The notes under the pieces: model-generated
The model's database searches: none
The model's input: only the letters and a program-made list of their open reading frames with translations
What the model was told of the DNA's origin: nothing
Shown here: one piece after another, positions 5,512 through 5,606 of the stretch
How the letters are laid out: each line of letters starts with the position of its first letter
Numbering within the stretch: the first letter of the stretch is position 1
Assembly (NCBI GenBank): GCA_028701415.1
Contig: JAQVQU010000032.1
Coordinates: 10,598 to 16,203, forward strand
Reading direction: 5' to 3'
DNA length: 5,606 nt
Source of the DNA: Clostridia bacterium
Lineage (GTDB): Bacteria > Bacillota > Clostridia > Christensenellales > DTU072
Translations under genes and position numbers: made by a program

Positions 5512-5606
5512 GATTATTAATGTCCTCAAATTCTCCCTTCGTAAAATACTCTCGAAGAATATTAATGTTTGCGAAAAAACTTTGATTGAAATATAAATGA
5601 AATAAA
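5501..5606 (-). CDS. Possible C-terminal fragment of a gene cut by the window edge
   Basis: A minus-strand frame enters from the right-hand edge and stays open for 34 codons before TAG (5503-5501). It ends in a charged, protein-like stretch (ILREYFTKGEFEDINNHVI). No start is visible, and I recognise no family. Against it, a second minus-strand frame is also open over nearly the same length, and 34 codons is too few to exclude chance in AT-rich DNA. If real, it would lie upstream of nrdD in the same orientation, with nrdDG using its own promoter. Confidence 0.2.
   Translation of the reverse strand, partial: LFHLYFNQSFFANINILREYFTKGEFEDINNHVI

Larger units (their letters stand above)
5353..5606. 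other. Upstream part of the 353-bp gene-free stretch before nrdD
   Basis: Beyond the promoter and NrdR boxes, about 250 bp remain with no convincing complete gene. This part is AT-rich with long T runs on the plus strand (5466-5479). It contains two inverted repeats, at 5388-5410 and 5495-5511. A 62-codon plus-strand reading frame (5312-5500) runs through the NrdR boxes and nrdD promoter, is strongly hydrophobic and Phe-rich, has no good Shine-Dalgarno, and is most likely spurious. The last 106 bases may hold the end of a minus-strand gene. Confidence 0.5.

Noticed and set aside
1..5606. CRISPR arrays, tRNA or rRNA genes, insertion sequences
   Set aside because: No regularly spaced repeats, cloverleaf-type sequences, transposase genes or terminal inverted repeats were seen.

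Overview
The window is AT-rich, with the look of a low-GC Bacillota (probably clostridial) genome. This rests on strong Shine-Dalgarno sequences, two surface lipoproteins with classic lipoboxes, TTGACA/TATAAT-type promoters and an anaerobic (class III) ribonucleotide reductase. The standard code is used: stops are TAA, TAA, TAG and TAA, and there are no in-frame TGA codons. I cannot name a species.

Layout. (1) 58-1317, minus strand: a lipoprotein of the LCAT-like alpha/beta-hydrolase family, probably an extracytoplasmic lipase or esterase. (2) 1318-1512: a divergent intergenic region holding a recognisable promoter for each flanking gene and a small inverted repeat midway between them. (3) 1513-2307, plus strand: a second lipoprotein, of unknown function. 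(4) 2308-2437: a convergent intergenic region with a symmetric hairpin that has A and T tracts and should terminate transcription from both sides. (5) 2438-5253, minus strand: the nrdD-nrdG operon, whose stop and start codons overlap by one base. (6) 5254-5606: the nrdD control region. It has a near-perfect promoter and two NrdR-like boxes 32 bp apart, one lying in the promoter spacer. Further upstream are two unexplained inverted repeats and possibly the tail of another minus-strand gene cut by the window edge.

How the genes work together. NrdG is the radical-SAM activase that installs the glycyl radical on NrdD, and NrdD then makes deoxyribonucleotides without oxygen. The tandem boxes predict repression by NrdR when dNTP/dATP levels are adequate; nrdR itself is not in the window. 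The two lipoprotein genes share a divergent promoter region and may be co-regulated, but nothing links them functionally to nrdDG.

I did not find a clearly new multi-gene system. The best leads are the nrdD regulatory architecture, the unknown lipoprotein paired with a lipase-like lipoprotein, and the unexplained repeats at the right-hand end.
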